Part shown: one piece after another, positions 44,556 to 54,477 of the stretch
Position numbering within the stretch: the first letter of the stretch is position 1
Layout: the number at the start of each line of letters is the position of its first letter
Origin: Legionella nautarum
GTDB taxonomy: Bacteria > Pseudomonadota > Gammaproteobacteria > Legionellales > Legionellaceae
Direction of reading: 5' to 3'
DNA: 64,000 nt
Assembly: GCF_001467895.1 (NCBI RefSeq)
Contig: NZ_LNYO01000001.1
Location: forward strand, 173,268 to 237,267
Notes under the pieces: generated by a model
Seen by the model: only the letters and a program-made list of their open reading frames with translations
The model's database searches: none
Told to the model about the DNA's origin: nothing
Program-made: the position numbers and the translations under genes

Positions 44556-45488
44556 CTAAAAATTTTCTTTTAGGTCATAAACTAAATTACTTAATCCTAA
44601 TTCTATAGGTATCTGAGCGCTAATAGCCAACTCCTCTTCTGCCAAAAGCGGATTACCTAATGAGTCCATAATGTCACCAATTTTAGGAGGTTGATGATCG
44701 ACCTTTAACTCTTTTCCCAGGATCTGGCTTAGCAAAACGGCTATTGACTTTATATCTGTACTTCTTCCCGTACAAACATTGTATATTCTCAGCTTATCCG
44801 CCGAAGTCAGCATAGCTTTGATAAAAAAATGGACCACGTCTTTGACGAAAATAAAATCGCGTGATTGCTTGCCGCTACCAAAAAAAACGCAGGGTTGATC
44901 ATGAAGCAAGGCATTTAAAAAGATAGAAATCACACCAGAATAACTGCTATCTAGAACTTGCCGAGGTCCGTAGACATTAAATAGGCGCAACGCAGTAAAA
45001 GGGAGCTGATACAATTCGTTAATGAAGCGGCCGTAATATTCACAAGCTAACTTTGTAGTAGCATAAATTGAAATAGGGATTATCTCGTCAGTTTCTTTGA
45101 TGGGTAAGCTGCGGCAATTCCCATAGACAGCGCAAGAAGAGGCGAATACAACGGGAACCGGCTTGGGATTAGACAGTTTATAGGCACTTTTTAAAATATT
45201 GAGTGTCCCCGTTAAATTAGTATGATGGGCTTTCACCACATCCTCATTGCATAAAGGAACAGATACCATAGCTGCGAGATGAAAACAGCCATCTACTTTG
45301 GACATAAGCGCTTCAACTAGGGGGTAATCACAAATATCACCCTCGATCAGTTCGACCCCTTTTGGAAGATTAGATCTAAAACCAGTGGATAGATTATCTA
45401 ATACATAAACCTTAGACGTTTTAATGAGTTCGTCACAGAGATGAGAACCAATAAATCCGGCTCCTCCTGTCACTAAATAAGTAACCAT
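44556..45488 (-). CDS. UDP-sugar 4-epimerase of the Pel operon (PelX-like)
   Basis: A 310-residue extended SDR: NAD-binding VTGGAGFIGSHLCDELI, active-site ASSCAVYG, the YxxxK motif YATTKLACEYYGRF, and substrate-binding RLFNVYGPRQ. PelX is a UDP-GlcNAc C4-epimerase that supplies UDP-GalNAc for Pel in some pseudomonads. This gene lies 3 bp after pelG in the same direction and is thus very likely the precursor-supply enzyme. Substrate specificity (GlcNAc versus Glc) cannot be read by eye. Confidence 0.82.
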   Translation of the reverse strand: MVTYLVTGGAGFIGSHLCDELIKTSKVYVLDNLSTGFRSNLPKGVELIEGDICDYPLVEALMSKVDGCFHLAAMVSVPLCNEDVVKAHHTNLTGTLNILKSAYKLSNPKPVPVVFASSCAVYGNCRSLPIKETDEIIPISIYATTKLACEYYGRFINELYQLPFTALRLFNVYGPRQVLDSSYSGVISIFLNALLHDQPCVFFGSGKQSRDFIFVKDVVHFFIKAMLTSADKLRIYNVCTGRSTDIKSIAVLLSQILGKELKVDHQPPKIGDIMDSLGNPLLAEEELAISAQIPIELGLSNLVYDLKENF

Positions 45489-45491
45489 AGC

Positions 45492-46865
45492 TCACCCTCT
45501 CAGCATAATCGCTTTATATTCGAGATCACTAAATTCCTCAGATAAAAAATACATCCCCAATATACATACAATTGCTAGGGCAAAGGTAAAACCAAATCCG
45601 TAATAAAAAGGCCCCAAATAGATCGAAATCGGTGTAAAAATTAGGTTTAAAATAAAGTACAATAGTGAGAGCACAAACACATCTCCCCTCCTATCCATAT
45701 AGTATAAAATGTCGTTAATTGCTAGAATCAAAACTTGCAAACTTGTACCAATAACGGCGATATAGAGCAGGTTATAGTAAAGAACAGAGATGTGCAGTAA
45801 CTGCAGAATTCGTTCACCAAATAGAAAAACCAGCATGACAGTTAGCGCTTGAATTTTTACAATAGAACTGATCACATTAAAGGCATAGCTAATCATCTGA
45901 TCACCAGCAATTTTAATATAATCTAAGGATTTTCCATTCCGTATCGACTCATTGAAACGACTATAATAATCCGAAAAATCCGTTTCAACGAGCAAAAGAA
46001 AAACAGCCAGTCCCGGCAATAAACATAAATAAGCAAGAAACATGGGGATATCATAAACCCACGACGCTCGGAAAATACCAATAACTGGGTAACTTGTACT
46101 CGGATTAAACCAGAATATAAACTTATCTATCCATATCGCTAAATTAAAGAAAAATCCACTCACAATGAGGATCTTAAACATGCTATCTTTTTCTAAAAAA
46201 TGAAAATCAATAATGGAATTTGTTGGAAATTCTTTATAAATCGCTAGCAGTAAAATAAATAATAAAAGGACTTGACCAATTATAAAACCAAACATAAACC
46301 CATCTAAGCCATAATTGCGTAACAGATAAGCCAAGATAACAACGACGGCATAACTGCCAGCGAAACCTTTGAGGATGATTTTATAATCTTTCAAAGCAGT
46401 TAAAAGAGTCACCACAACCCAAATATTCGATAAAGCGATAAAACTTCCCATAAGCAAAAAGCGAAAACAAATATCTTGTTGTGGAAAGAAAAATAGAACG
46501 AATAGAAAAGCCAGTAAACCGCCTGCTGAAGTTACAATCAGCATCATTCCATTTAAATTTGAAACAAGATAAGCGGGTTTGTTTAAAAATAATTGATCCG
46601 AACAATAGCGTGAAAAACTATTTCCAGCAGAACCACTAAAAATTAAACTGCCTGCAATGAGATAGGTAATAATAATTTGGAATTGCGTAATTGCCTGCTG
46701 ATTCCCAGGTATAAACGCCACCAAAATGGCAAGAATTAATATAGATATAATTGAAGCGAGCCACGGTCCGCCGCCAATGATTCCTGCCACAGTATAAGCA
46801 GCAACTGTTCTGGCAATAGTTTCGTGATTTAAAATCTTACGTAATGAGAATCCAATTCCCGCCAT
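45492..46865 (-). CDS. pelG: Pel polysaccharide membrane transporter PelG
   Basis: A 457-residue inner-membrane protein with about twelve hydrophobic helices, related to polysaccharide flippases. It begins MAGIGFSLRKILNHETIART with GGGPWLASIISILILAILVA, typical of PelG. It works with PelD, PelE and PelF in polymer synthesis and transport across the inner membrane. Follows pelF by 25 bp. Confidence 0.92.
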   Translation of the reverse strand: MAGIGFSLRKILNHETIARTVAAYTVAGIIGGGPWLASIISILILAILVAFIPGNQQAITQFQIIITYLIAGSLIFSGSAGNSFSRYCSDQLFLNKPAYLVSNLNGMMLIVTSAGGLLAFLFVLFFFPQQDICFRFLLMGSFIALSNIWVVVTLLTALKDYKIILKGFAGSYAVVVILAYLLRNYGLDGFMFGFIIGQVLLLFILLLAIYKEFPTNSIIDFHFLEKDSMFKILIVSGFFFNLAIWIDKFIFWFNPSTSYPVIGIFRASWVYDIPMFLAYLCLLPGLAVFLLLVETDFSDYYSRFNESIRNGKSLDYIKIAGDQMISYAFNVISSIVKIQALTVMLVFLFGERILQLLHISVLYYNLLYIAVIGTSLQVLILAINDILYYMDRRGDVFVLSLLYFILNLIFTPISIYLGPFYYGFGFTFALAIVCILGMYFLSEEFSDLEYKAIMLRG

Positions 46866-46890
46866 TCGCCTTTCCTCCAGATTACTCTGA

Positions 46891-48399
46891 CTAGCTCATC
46901 ACTTTTTTATAGATTTGCTGGTAGCGTTCAATCATCAATCGTTCATCGTAATATTTTTCTACTCGTTTAATGGCCGATTGACTCATTTGATTCCATAGTT
47001 TAGGGCTATTCAAAATTTCCAAAATCGCCGTTTCTAACCCTCGAGTATCAGCAACTTTAACTATTTTCCCAGCTGGTCCTAATTGGGCATCCTCTCCGTC
47101 TGAGCCAAGTACCATTTCTTTGCAGGCGCCCACATCCGTAGCAACCACTGGTATTCCTGCGCCAAAACTTTCTAAAAGCACCAGGGGCATACTTTCCCTA
47201 AGACCACTTAAAATGACTAGCTTCACATTTGGTAGAATATCCTCAAGTTGCTGATGCGGTATAAATTCAACAATATCGCCTAATAAAGTATTATCGACTA
47301 AATCCATACACTCTTGGGCATATTCAGGATCTTGATCCGTAGAACCAATAATCCACACTTTTAACTCTGGTATTGCATTATGGATAGTCGGTACTGCACG
47401 GATAAAACCTTTTATATCTTTAATTGGGACAACGCGGCCAATAAAACAAATAATAGGCAGCTTATCTTCCAAAGGCCGCCTCAGTGGTTTAAAGCGCCCT
47501 ATATTAATTCCATTAGGAACAACGATTGCTTTCTTTTCATCCGCACCCTCATCGATCTGGATTTGATGTGCATGGTTAAACAAACTGACTATCGGATCGG
47601 AGACATGGTAGGTCAAAGCCGCTAAGGTCTTAAAATAACGATCCCAGAGATGGCGCAAATAGCTAGTTTCAGTTAATGAGCGCTCGGGATCATCACGAAT
47701 AATTTGACTCAAAAAAATATCAATTTGACGTTCTTTAGTATAAATACCATGCTCTGTAAGAACGACAGGATAATTAAAATGCCTTTGGATAAAAAAGCTA
47801 AGCAAACCTGCATAACCGGTAGAAATGGTATGCACAAGTTTTGTTTTAGGCATAGTTTTAAGAATCGAAAGAAATTTCCATAGTGGTTTATGAATATTTC
47901 TTATGGTCCAGAAATAATCGATAAATGAAGCATCTTCACACTGCTTAGTGTATTGTTCTTTGATATATTCCCAACTCAATTCGCTATATAAAAATTGCCC
48001 GTAATCCACACCATTGGGTCCCTCCATCATTAAGCTGATGTCTTCAATTTTTTTCAAACTGCTATGCGGACATTTAAACGACTCATGCATCTGTTGAAAA
48101 AATGCGAAGGCTTCTTCATTACTCGTTAAACTTGTTTTAGTTAGCGCTGGATCATCCTCGTCAAATAAATAAAAAATTTGAAAATTAAGCACATTATCTG
48201 GAAGTTCATAGCGAATTCCGTCCTTATAATGCTCAGGTGCCCCACCTAAAAAAATAAGCGCAAAACTATATTGGGGAAAATTCTCAATAATTTGATGCAC
48301 CCAGGCAGAAACCCCTCCATAAATCATCGGATAGGAGCCTTCTAAAATTAAGGCGATGTCTACCTCTGCAGACTGTTCTTTGAAGAAATAGGGATTCAT
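46891..48399 (-). CDS. pelF: Pel polysaccharide glycosyltransferase PelF
   Basis: A 502-residue cytosolic GT4 glycosyltransferase that polymerises UDP-sugars. Diagnostic stretches are ILEGSYPMIYGGVSAWVHQI, VVPNGINIGRF, ICFIGRVVPIKDIKGFIRAV and the E-x7-E region RESMPLVLLESFGAGIPVVA. Coupled to pelE by a 4-bp overlap. Confidence 0.95.
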   Translation of the reverse strand: MNPYFFKEQSAEVDIALILEGSYPMIYGGVSAWVHQIIENFPQYSFALIFLGGAPEHYKDGIRYELPDNVLNFQIFYLFDEDDPALTKTSLTSNEEAFAFFQQMHESFKCPHSSLKKIEDISLMMEGPNGVDYGQFLYSELSWEYIKEQYTKQCEDASFIDYFWTIRNIHKPLWKFLSILKTMPKTKLVHTISTGYAGLLSFFIQRHFNYPVVLTEHGIYTKERQIDIFLSQIIRDDPERSLTETSYLRHLWDRYFKTLAALTYHVSDPIVSLFNHAHQIQIDEGADEKKAIVVPNGINIGRFKPLRRPLEDKLPIICFIGRVVPIKDIKGFIRAVPTIHNAIPELKVWIIGSTDQDPEYAQECMDLVDNTLLGDIVEFIPHQQLEDILPNVKLVILSGLRESMPLVLLESFGAGIPVVATDVGACKEMVLGSDGEDAQLGPAGKIVKVADTRGLETAILEILNSPKLWNQMSQSAIKRVEKYYDERLMIERYQQIYKKVMS

Positions 48400-49364
48400 T
48401 TTTTACACCAGAATTCAACAAGTTTATTAATTTTTACAATGTATCGAAATGCAATATCCGAACATAAATACTCCCTCACCTCGCCATAGTCTCTTCTTTT
48501 GTAGGCTAGCTCTGCTAAATAAGGTATTATCTTACTGCTGGGTGCTTGCAATTTTGCCGCTGCCGATAAATGATAAAGCCCTTCCCTTAATTTACCATTT
48601 TCAATATTTATTCGTGATAATAAAATTAATAAAGCAGTATCTTCCGGCAAAGCTTCCATCGCCACATTAGCGAAAAATTCAGCCCTCTTTAATAAAATAG
48701 AACGGAATTCTTGTTCAGACAAATTACGATAAACAAGCTCCCAATATAACAAGGCAATTTGTTTAGCAATCAAGGCAGATTTATAAGTCTCATGAGTTTC
48801 CTCATATTTTTTTATTAGCTGACTAATTTTTGTCTGGAGATAATCTTGTTGAGCTTCTAACATCGAAAATGCGGAAATACGCAGCTCTTCTAAATCATCA
48901 GACACCAGGGAACTATAAATTAAATTCGTTTCCCTGGGTAAACCACGACTGATACTGGAAAGTGCTTGATGACGCTCAGCAGGAGAATAAACTGGGGAAT
49001 GCAAGCGAATCTCCGCCCAACTTGTCGCGTAAGCGACTATCTTGACCGGATTCTTGCGTGAGTATTCAAGCGTTGGATAGACATTCATTTCAACAGGCTG
49101 AAAATCTTTTCCATATTTTTTTAGCAGATACATCCCCGCTATGATTAAAAGATTGCCCAATAAAGGGATAAATGTACCAAGGCTGATTAATAAATAAGTA
49201 AATTCGCGACGACGTTTAATGATATCTAAATTGAAGAAATTTAATAGCGCATAACTGACTAAAACACTAATTAAGAAATTAACGAAAAAAAGAGCTATGA
49301 CCGCAGCAATTGTCGGTGAAGGTTGAAATAATAAACTCCCTATCTGATCAATTGGATTCGTCAA
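48396..49364 (-). CDS. pelE: Pel assembly protein PelE
   Basis: A 322-residue inner-membrane protein with two N-terminal helices (AAVIALFFVNFLISVLVSYA, TYLLISLGTFIPLLGNLLII) and a helical, TPR-like cytoplasmic part (DTALLILLSRINIENGKLRE). It interacts with the other synthase components. The start is TTG 49364 behind AAGGA, overlapping the pelD end by 17 bp; no nearby ATG fits. Confidence 0.88.
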   Translation of the reverse strand: MTNPIDQIGSLLFQPSPTIAAVIALFFVNFLISVLVSYALLNFFNLDIIKRRREFTYLLISLGTFIPLLGNLLIIAGMYLLKKYGKDFQPVEMNVYPTLEYSRKNPVKIVAYATSWAEIRLHSPVYSPAERHQALSSISRGLPRETNLIYSSLVSDDLEELRISAFSMLEAQQDYLQTKISQLIKKYEETHETYKSALIAKQIALLYWELVYRNLSEQEFRSILLKRAEFFANVAMEALPEDTALLILLSRINIENGKLREGLYHLSAAAKLQAPSSKIIPYLAELAYKRRDYGEVREYLCSDIAFRYIVKINKLVEFWCKK

Positions 49365-50697
49365 TATTTTTTTCCTTGATGAAATTTAAAAAATAATTCA
49401 TAACAGTTAATGGTTCATCATTATAAAGCTGAATCGAGCGCGTTTTTATTTGCCCATTATCAAACGATAAACCCAAATCAAAATTGAGGTAATTTTTAAT
49501 TCGGGTAATATATCCATGAATACCAGCGGCAGCAGTAAAAGGCATTAATGTAATCAGCACGTCATAATCATCTTGTTCTAAAGACCAATTAGAATCTAAA
49601 AGCCGATGTTGATTTTTTAAATTTTCAATCACATTATGAGGTCTCAATTTTTTCGAAACCATGACGGCGACAAGCGCAGAATCAACATCGAAATCTTTCT
49701 TTAGCGGGATGAGCCGATTCAGCTGTCTAGCAAAATCAACCGAGCACTCAGGATACTGATGCAAAAAATGACTAATGTCCGAAGAAACAATTATTTCTTT
49801 GCTGAAATAATAAACTAAGATATTGAGAATTCTCAATGTCTCATCATTTAAATTCCAGAATGGCATTTCTTTAATTACGAGGATCCCTAAGCACCGGTAA
49901 TCATTGCTAATTAATGGGGCCGCAACTAAGTAAACACAATCGCTCGTATCTTCTATTTGATTAATACTTACATAACAAACTTGCTCAGAATCCAGGCATT
50001 TTTTTATGAGCGGATCCTGTTCTATTAATTTTCCGATTAGTCCTACTTCAGCAAAAGGTTCACTATTCAGCTGCTTAGCTTGATATAAATAAATTCCGCC
50101 TATATTTATTTGGCAGAATTGCGAAATAAGTTGTAAAAAAGAATAGGCTACTTCTGGCGTTAATTCATTATGCTCGTTGAGATTTAATTTTAATAATTCC
50201 TTAAAAGCCAGCCTTAAGGTCATCGGTTTTGAAATAATATTTTGCTCTAGATAATCAGAAGACACCCGCAGCATATAATAAGAACGAGAAAGACTTTTTA
50301 AGCGCTCATCGTTATAGGTTTGCAGGACTTCTGCATTTAATATTCGTCTTATCCAAGAAGAACTCACTATGGTACAGACTAAAATTAAAGTCATACCGCT
50401 CAGTATGTAAGATTGAAAATCTCTAATCGGGAACATACCCGTATCTTTTTGGATAACAGCCACGAAAATAATAAGGGCAACGGAGAGTAGTGCTGGACCA
50501 AATCCATACTGAAAAACCACAATAACCGGAATTAGCCAGGGCCAAGGAAAAATTTCCCTAACAAAGAGAGGGTTAGTCGGGTGAATTAAATAACAGAAAC
50601 CCAAGGCGAGGAGAGTGAGTACAACCGGCTCTCCCCACATCCATAGGTTAGATTGTCTCCATGTCCACAACTTTTTTAAAAATAATTTATTATCCAT
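49348..50697 (-). CDS. pelD: c-di-GMP receptor PelD
   Basis: A 449-residue protein that activates Pel production when it binds c-di-GMP. About four membrane helices (25-115) are followed by a GAF domain (about 150-300) and a degenerate GGDEF domain (from about 315) without catalytic GGDEF. The RxxD inhibitory-type binding motif is present as Arg365-Leu-Leu-Asp368 (NQHRLLDSNW), very near its place in P. aeruginosa PelD. c-di-GMP control is therefore probable. Placed 1 bp after pelC. Confidence 0.93.
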   Translation of the reverse strand: MDNKLFLKKLWTWRQSNLWMWGEPVVLTLLALGFCYLIHPTNPLFVREIFPWPWLIPVIVVFQYGFGPALLSVALIIFVAVIQKDTGMFPIRDFQSYILSGMTLILVCTIVSSSWIRRILNAEVLQTYNDERLKSLSRSYYMLRVSSDYLEQNIISKPMTLRLAFKELLKLNLNEHNELTPEVAYSFLQLISQFCQINIGGIYLYQAKQLNSEPFAEVGLIGKLIEQDPLIKKCLDSEQVCYVSINQIEDTSDCVYLVAAPLISNDYRCLGILVIKEMPFWNLNDETLRILNILVYYFSKEIIVSSDISHFLHQYPECSVDFARQLNRLIPLKKDFDVDSALVAVMVSKKLRPHNVIENLKNQHRLLDSNWSLEQDDYDVLITLMPFTAAAGIHGYITRIKNYLNFDLGLSFDNGQIKTRSIQLYNDEPLTVMNYFLNFIKEKNIDESN

Positions 50698-50698
50698 A

Positions 50699-51226
50699 TC
50701 AGCATATTTTTAAACATAAAAGCATTTCATTGATTAGACTCTGTGCTATAACAGCTAAACCAGAGCGGCTTGTTCCTATTTTAGAGCCGACAGAACTCCA
50801 AACGAGTGCCCCGTTACCGACGTTATACAGTTGTAAGGAAACGCCCGCAGTTGGCTCCCCGTCTAGGCCTACTTTGTAATCCCACTCGTTGACTGCACCC
50901 ATCATGACATAATTTAAATGTCTCGCTCTTGCCCAATTAAGCACAGCACTTAAAGGCGGTACGGAATTAGGACAAACAATTAATTTATTGCAATTCGCAG
51001 TCGAAGGATAAATTGCTAAGGATCTCACTCCTTTAGAACGCAAGACACCGGCCGTAATACTCATTGCTCGATAACCTGCCTGCGGAATTTCCGTATTATT
51101 AGCAAAGATTGCCATACCCCATTTGCTATTAGGAATAATGGGTATAGCGGGGGAGGTATTAATTCTAGTACATCCGGCCATAACCACTAAGGCGACAATA
51201 ACGAGTGCTCTCAATCCATATTTCAT
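50699..51226 (-). CDS. pelC: Outer-membrane lipoprotein PelC
   Basis: A 175-residue lipoprotein with signal peptide and lipobox VMAGC (Cys19). PelC forms a ring at the outer membrane that guides the polymer to PelB. The body, including the strand YRAMSITAGVLRSKGVRSLA and the C-terminal helix VIAQSLINEMLLCLKIC, fits the family length. Located 32 bp after the pelB C-part gene. Confidence 0.88.
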   Translation of the reverse strand: MKYGLRALVIVALVVMAGCTRINTSPAIPIIPNSKWGMAIFANNTEIPQAGYRAMSITAGVLRSKGVRSLAIYPSTANCNKLIVCPNSVPPLSAVLNWARARHLNYVMMGAVNEWDYKVGLDGEPTAGVSLQLYNVGNGALVWSSVGSKIGTSRSGLAVIAQSLINEMLLCLKIC

Positions 51227-51258
51227 TCTGACTCCTTGTTTAATTAGTCTAAATTTTT

Positions 51259-54200
51259 TTACATATAAATGCGATAACTAATTGTTGCTAAACGTAAAGC
51301 TTGGATACCTGGCCCTTGGTTTGTTCCATACTCATAATAAAACAGCAACCGATCTCGACCGAACACTGTCCCACTAATACCAATCTCATATAATTTTCCG
51401 AATCCGACTAGGGTGTTTTTTGAAAAAGTCGCCGAAGCAAAGGGGCGCCAACGATGAGTATATTCGTCAGCAATGTTCAAGTCTAAGAATTCTTCAATAA
51501 AATTCCGCCCAAAAGAGAAGGTAATACCGTATTCAGTAAAATTGACCGGAATTAAAAAATTCACATCGGGAGTGGTATTCACAGGAACCAGTTTAAGGAT
51601 GCTGCCATGCAGCAGTTTTCTGGTTTTATTATAGTAGTGGGTGAATTCTCCATAAGGTGAAATGGTCCAATCAGGGTAAGAAGTCCAAAATTTGTGATCA
51701 TAGCGTAAGGTAAACTGCGTACCGTTTGCCAGATGTTGACCTTGTTGAGTATAAAAGAAATTTTGTTGTAGGTTTCCAGTAATATGATCTTTATAGAGGA
51801 ACTTGTAATCAAAATCCAACTCGATATTATTTTTCATTCCACCCACGTACAAGGCTTCTGTATCATCTGCGGGCTGGTGAATGCCTATGGTACCAACTAG
51901 ATCTAAATCACTGTAAAGCTTATATTCATGAGCCAGTTTCGCTGTCATAAATGAGTCGAGATCATGACGGTAACCCAGATCTAAATCCAGATAACCTCGT
52001 CGTAGCAGAGTACGGAATTTAACCCCTGTACGCTCATCTCTTCTTGGAACGGCTCGCAACACTTGGTTAATGTCAGCATTTACTACATTATCTTCATCCA
52101 AAGTAAAAGTGATGCTCGGTTTCGATAAATTATGACTAAACCAAATGGAATTATAAGGCGTTATGCTAAGGCTCGGCATTAAAAAATAAGTGAAAGAAGC
52201 ATTTGTCCTAGGTCCCGCAACATTTCCGTATTGATAATAATCCTCACCAAAATAAGCATTATTTGCGGTTTTCAACATGATTGGTGTGAAATAGTTATCA
52301 TAAAGATCGCTATCTTTTTTAAATCGTTTTAATGCTTTGTAAGCATTAGTTTGTCCGTAAGGAATCGCATTAATTTCATCAGCAGCACTAATTTGGTCGC
52401 GATAAGCTACATTTTCTTTAGCACTAACTAAGTCACCTAAAAATACATTCTTATCTCTCAAGAGGTTGCGCATTGTTGTTCGATCATTACGTGCGAGGGC
52501 AATGCTCATGCGAGCCCAAATAGGTGGTTGAATCCCTATACGTTCGTAATGCGCCTGTACCGCCCTCGCTAAGCTGATATTATTGTGTTCTAACGCCCAA
52601 GTTAACATCAATAGCTCAGTATCTTCAGTCTGATGTTTTTCTAGCATCGACAAAGCCACAGCAGTCGGATCCCCACCGGCATTGCGTATAGATAATTTTA
52701 CATAATCCACTAATTGCACATAATCAGGAGGTGATTTTTGATTTCTGAGTAACTGTAAATAAAAAGGCCAGGCATAATAGCTAATTTCATTGGACTCACG
52801 TTCAAAGAAAGAATTTTCAAGCGTATCTTTAAATAAAATTAGCCAGTAGGGATCTTTTTCATACTCTTTAAATTGTTGATAATATAGGGTAAGGAGCAAC
52901 CTTGTCATCATCGGATCATTTAATCGCGAATAGGCTTCCGCATAAGCTCCCCACATGGTGGGCGTATCAGGCACTTCACTCTGCCATAAAGGTAAAACTT
53001 TTCTAAGAAGGGTTTGATTATTGGTTTCCACCAAATAATAGATAAGTTCTGACCTAAAATAAGGATCTTCAGGCACATAGTTGATCCCTTCCAAATAAGT
53101 TTGTAGTAGCTGATTGCCATCCCTCATTCGCCGCCAATAATAACTTCGTGCATACCAATAACTAGGATCATATTTAAGCACTTTTAACAGTGATGCAGGA
53201 ATTCTTGCAACAACAGCCGGAAAATCCAAACTACGATTTCTAGTCATTAATGAAAACATTGTCGAAGCGAGGGCAGCATTATTAGGATGCTGTACTAGCC
53301 CTTGCATAGCGTATTGATAAGCTAATAGAGGTTGATTTCTTGTAGTCAGCTCAATAAGTCTCGAATAGATATCTACTTCCGGTTTTTTTTCTTTCAGTAA
53401 TTGTTGTAGGCTATAAATTTCATCTGTTGGCTTATTGGCTAATAAAGAGATTGTCCCGTAGGCTCGCCAAAATTTAAAATCTATCGGCTGCGCTTTGGGG
53501 CGAGCTTGGCTCATTACTGCCTGAGCTTTAGCCACTTCGCCTTTCAACACATAAATTTGTGCTAAAGCTTCAGCAATATCAGGAACCATGCCATAGACAT
53601 CGCCTAATTTTTGTAACACTTCCAATTGCGCATTGGGATCATCAGTTATCTTATAAATATGGGCGATGGTATCCAAATAAACGACTGGCGGTAAACGACT
53701 CCTATTCTCATTGAGTTCTTGCATCAGTTCGGATATGTTACCCAAACGCAACATGGTTTCGATATATTCTCGCCAGAGGGCAAGCGCTGTATTGTCTTCG
53801 TCTTTTAAATTTTTTAATTCTGAGGAAAGAAATTTTGCTAAGCTACCATCGTCATGAAGTGTTTCGGCTAATTTCTTGCCTTTTAATCCCGCTTCCATAT
53901 CATTAAAATTAGTTTGTAAATATAAATATTCTCCTATTGCGACACCAGGTTCCTTATTCCACAATGAGACTTGAGCTAGGCGCTCCCGCCATATCTTAGA
54001 GCCGGGCATTTGCTCCGCCGCCGCCGTGGCAATCGTGTAAACACCTTTTGGGTTATTGCTTTGCATATAAACTGAATAAGCTAACTCATAAAGATCTTTA
54101 TCGTATTTAATTATTGTTACCTCTTGGTGCTTAGTGTCGTCTTCTTCGGGAAGTGTAAACTGAAATAATTGAACAGGTGCTTTAGAGGCTGTGCTTTGTT

Positions 54201-54477
54201 TTGCCGTGGGATTAATTGTACCGGCTCGAGTCGCTGCTTCACTTTTGTTAATTGTAGTCGTTTGTGACCCAGGACCTGATATTGCACCGGTGCCCGATAC
54301 AACCCCTATTTTAGCCGCCCCCGTTTTACTCATTGCCGTTGTTTTCAAAGAATTGACCTCGAACCCACCTACTTTCCCAGCAGCCGCTGAAATAGCTGCC
54401 GAACTCAAGCTCAGCGATTCGCTTGATTGTAGAATCAGATAGAGTAAAAATATGGGTCTATATTTTTTCTGTATCAT
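51259..54477 (-). CDS. pelB: PelB, outer-membrane TPR and beta-barrel part (split gene)
   Basis: A 1072-residue protein. It has its own signal-type N-terminus (KYRPIFLLYLILQSSESLSL) and a Ser/Thr/Ala-rich linker (35-110). TPR-type helices extend over about 125-740 (YELAYSVYMQSNNPKGVYTI onward). A C-terminal beta-barrel (about 750-1072) ends on an aromatic-rich strand, ALRLATISYRIYM. In P. aeruginosa, PelB is a single 1193-residue protein with an N-terminal membrane segment, TPRs and a porin. Here the upstream 294-residue gene supplies the N-terminal part. A 4-bp overlap (ATGA) couples the two. It exports the polymer through the outer membrane. Confidence 0.88.
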   Translation of the reverse strand: MIQKKYRPIFLLYLILQSSESLSLSSAAISAAAGKVGGFEVNSLKTTAMSKTGAAKIGVVSGTGAISGPGSQTTTINKSEAATRAGTINPTAKQSTASKAPVQLFQFTLPEEDDTKHQEVTIIKYDKDLYELAYSVYMQSNNPKGVYTIATAAAEQMPGSKIWRERLAQVSLWNKEPGVAIGEYLYLQTNFNDMEAGLKGKKLAETLHDDGSLAKFLSSELKNLKDEDNTALALWREYIETMLRLGNISELMQELNENRSRLPPVVYLDTIAHIYKITDDPNAQLEVLQKLGDVYGMVPDIAEALAQIYVLKGEVAKAQAVMSQARPKAQPIDFKFWRAYGTISLLANKPTDEIYSLQQLLKEKKPEVDIYSRLIELTTRNQPLLAYQYAMQGLVQHPNNAALASTMFSLMTRNRSLDFPAVVARIPASLLKVLKYDPSYWYARSYYWRRMRDGNQLLQTYLEGINYVPEDPYFRSELIYYLVETNNQTLLRKVLPLWQSEVPDTPTMWGAYAEAYSRLNDPMMTRLLLTLYYQQFKEYEKDPYWLILFKDTLENSFFERESNEISYYAWPFYLQLLRNQKSPPDYVQLVDYVKLSIRNAGGDPTAVALSMLEKHQTEDTELLMLTWALEHNNISLARAVQAHYERIGIQPPIWARMSIALARNDRTTMRNLLRDKNVFLGDLVSAKENVAYRDQISAADEINAIPYGQTNAYKALKRFKKDSDLYDNYFTPIMLKTANNAYFGEDYYQYGNVAGPRTNASFTYFLMPSLSITPYNSIWFSHNLSKPSITFTLDEDNVVNADINQVLRAVPRRDERTGVKFRTLLRRGYLDLDLGYRHDLDSFMTAKLAHEYKLYSDLDLVGTIGIHQPADDTEALYVGGMKNNIELDFDYKFLYKDHITGNLQQNFFYTQQGQHLANGTQFTLRYDHKFWTSYPDWTISPYGEFTHYYNKTRKLLHGSILKLVPVNTTPDVNFLIPVNFTEYGITFSFGRNFIEEFLDLNIADEYTHRWRPFASATFSKNTLVGFGKLYEIGISGTVFGRDRLLFYYEYGTNQGPGIQALRLATISYRIYM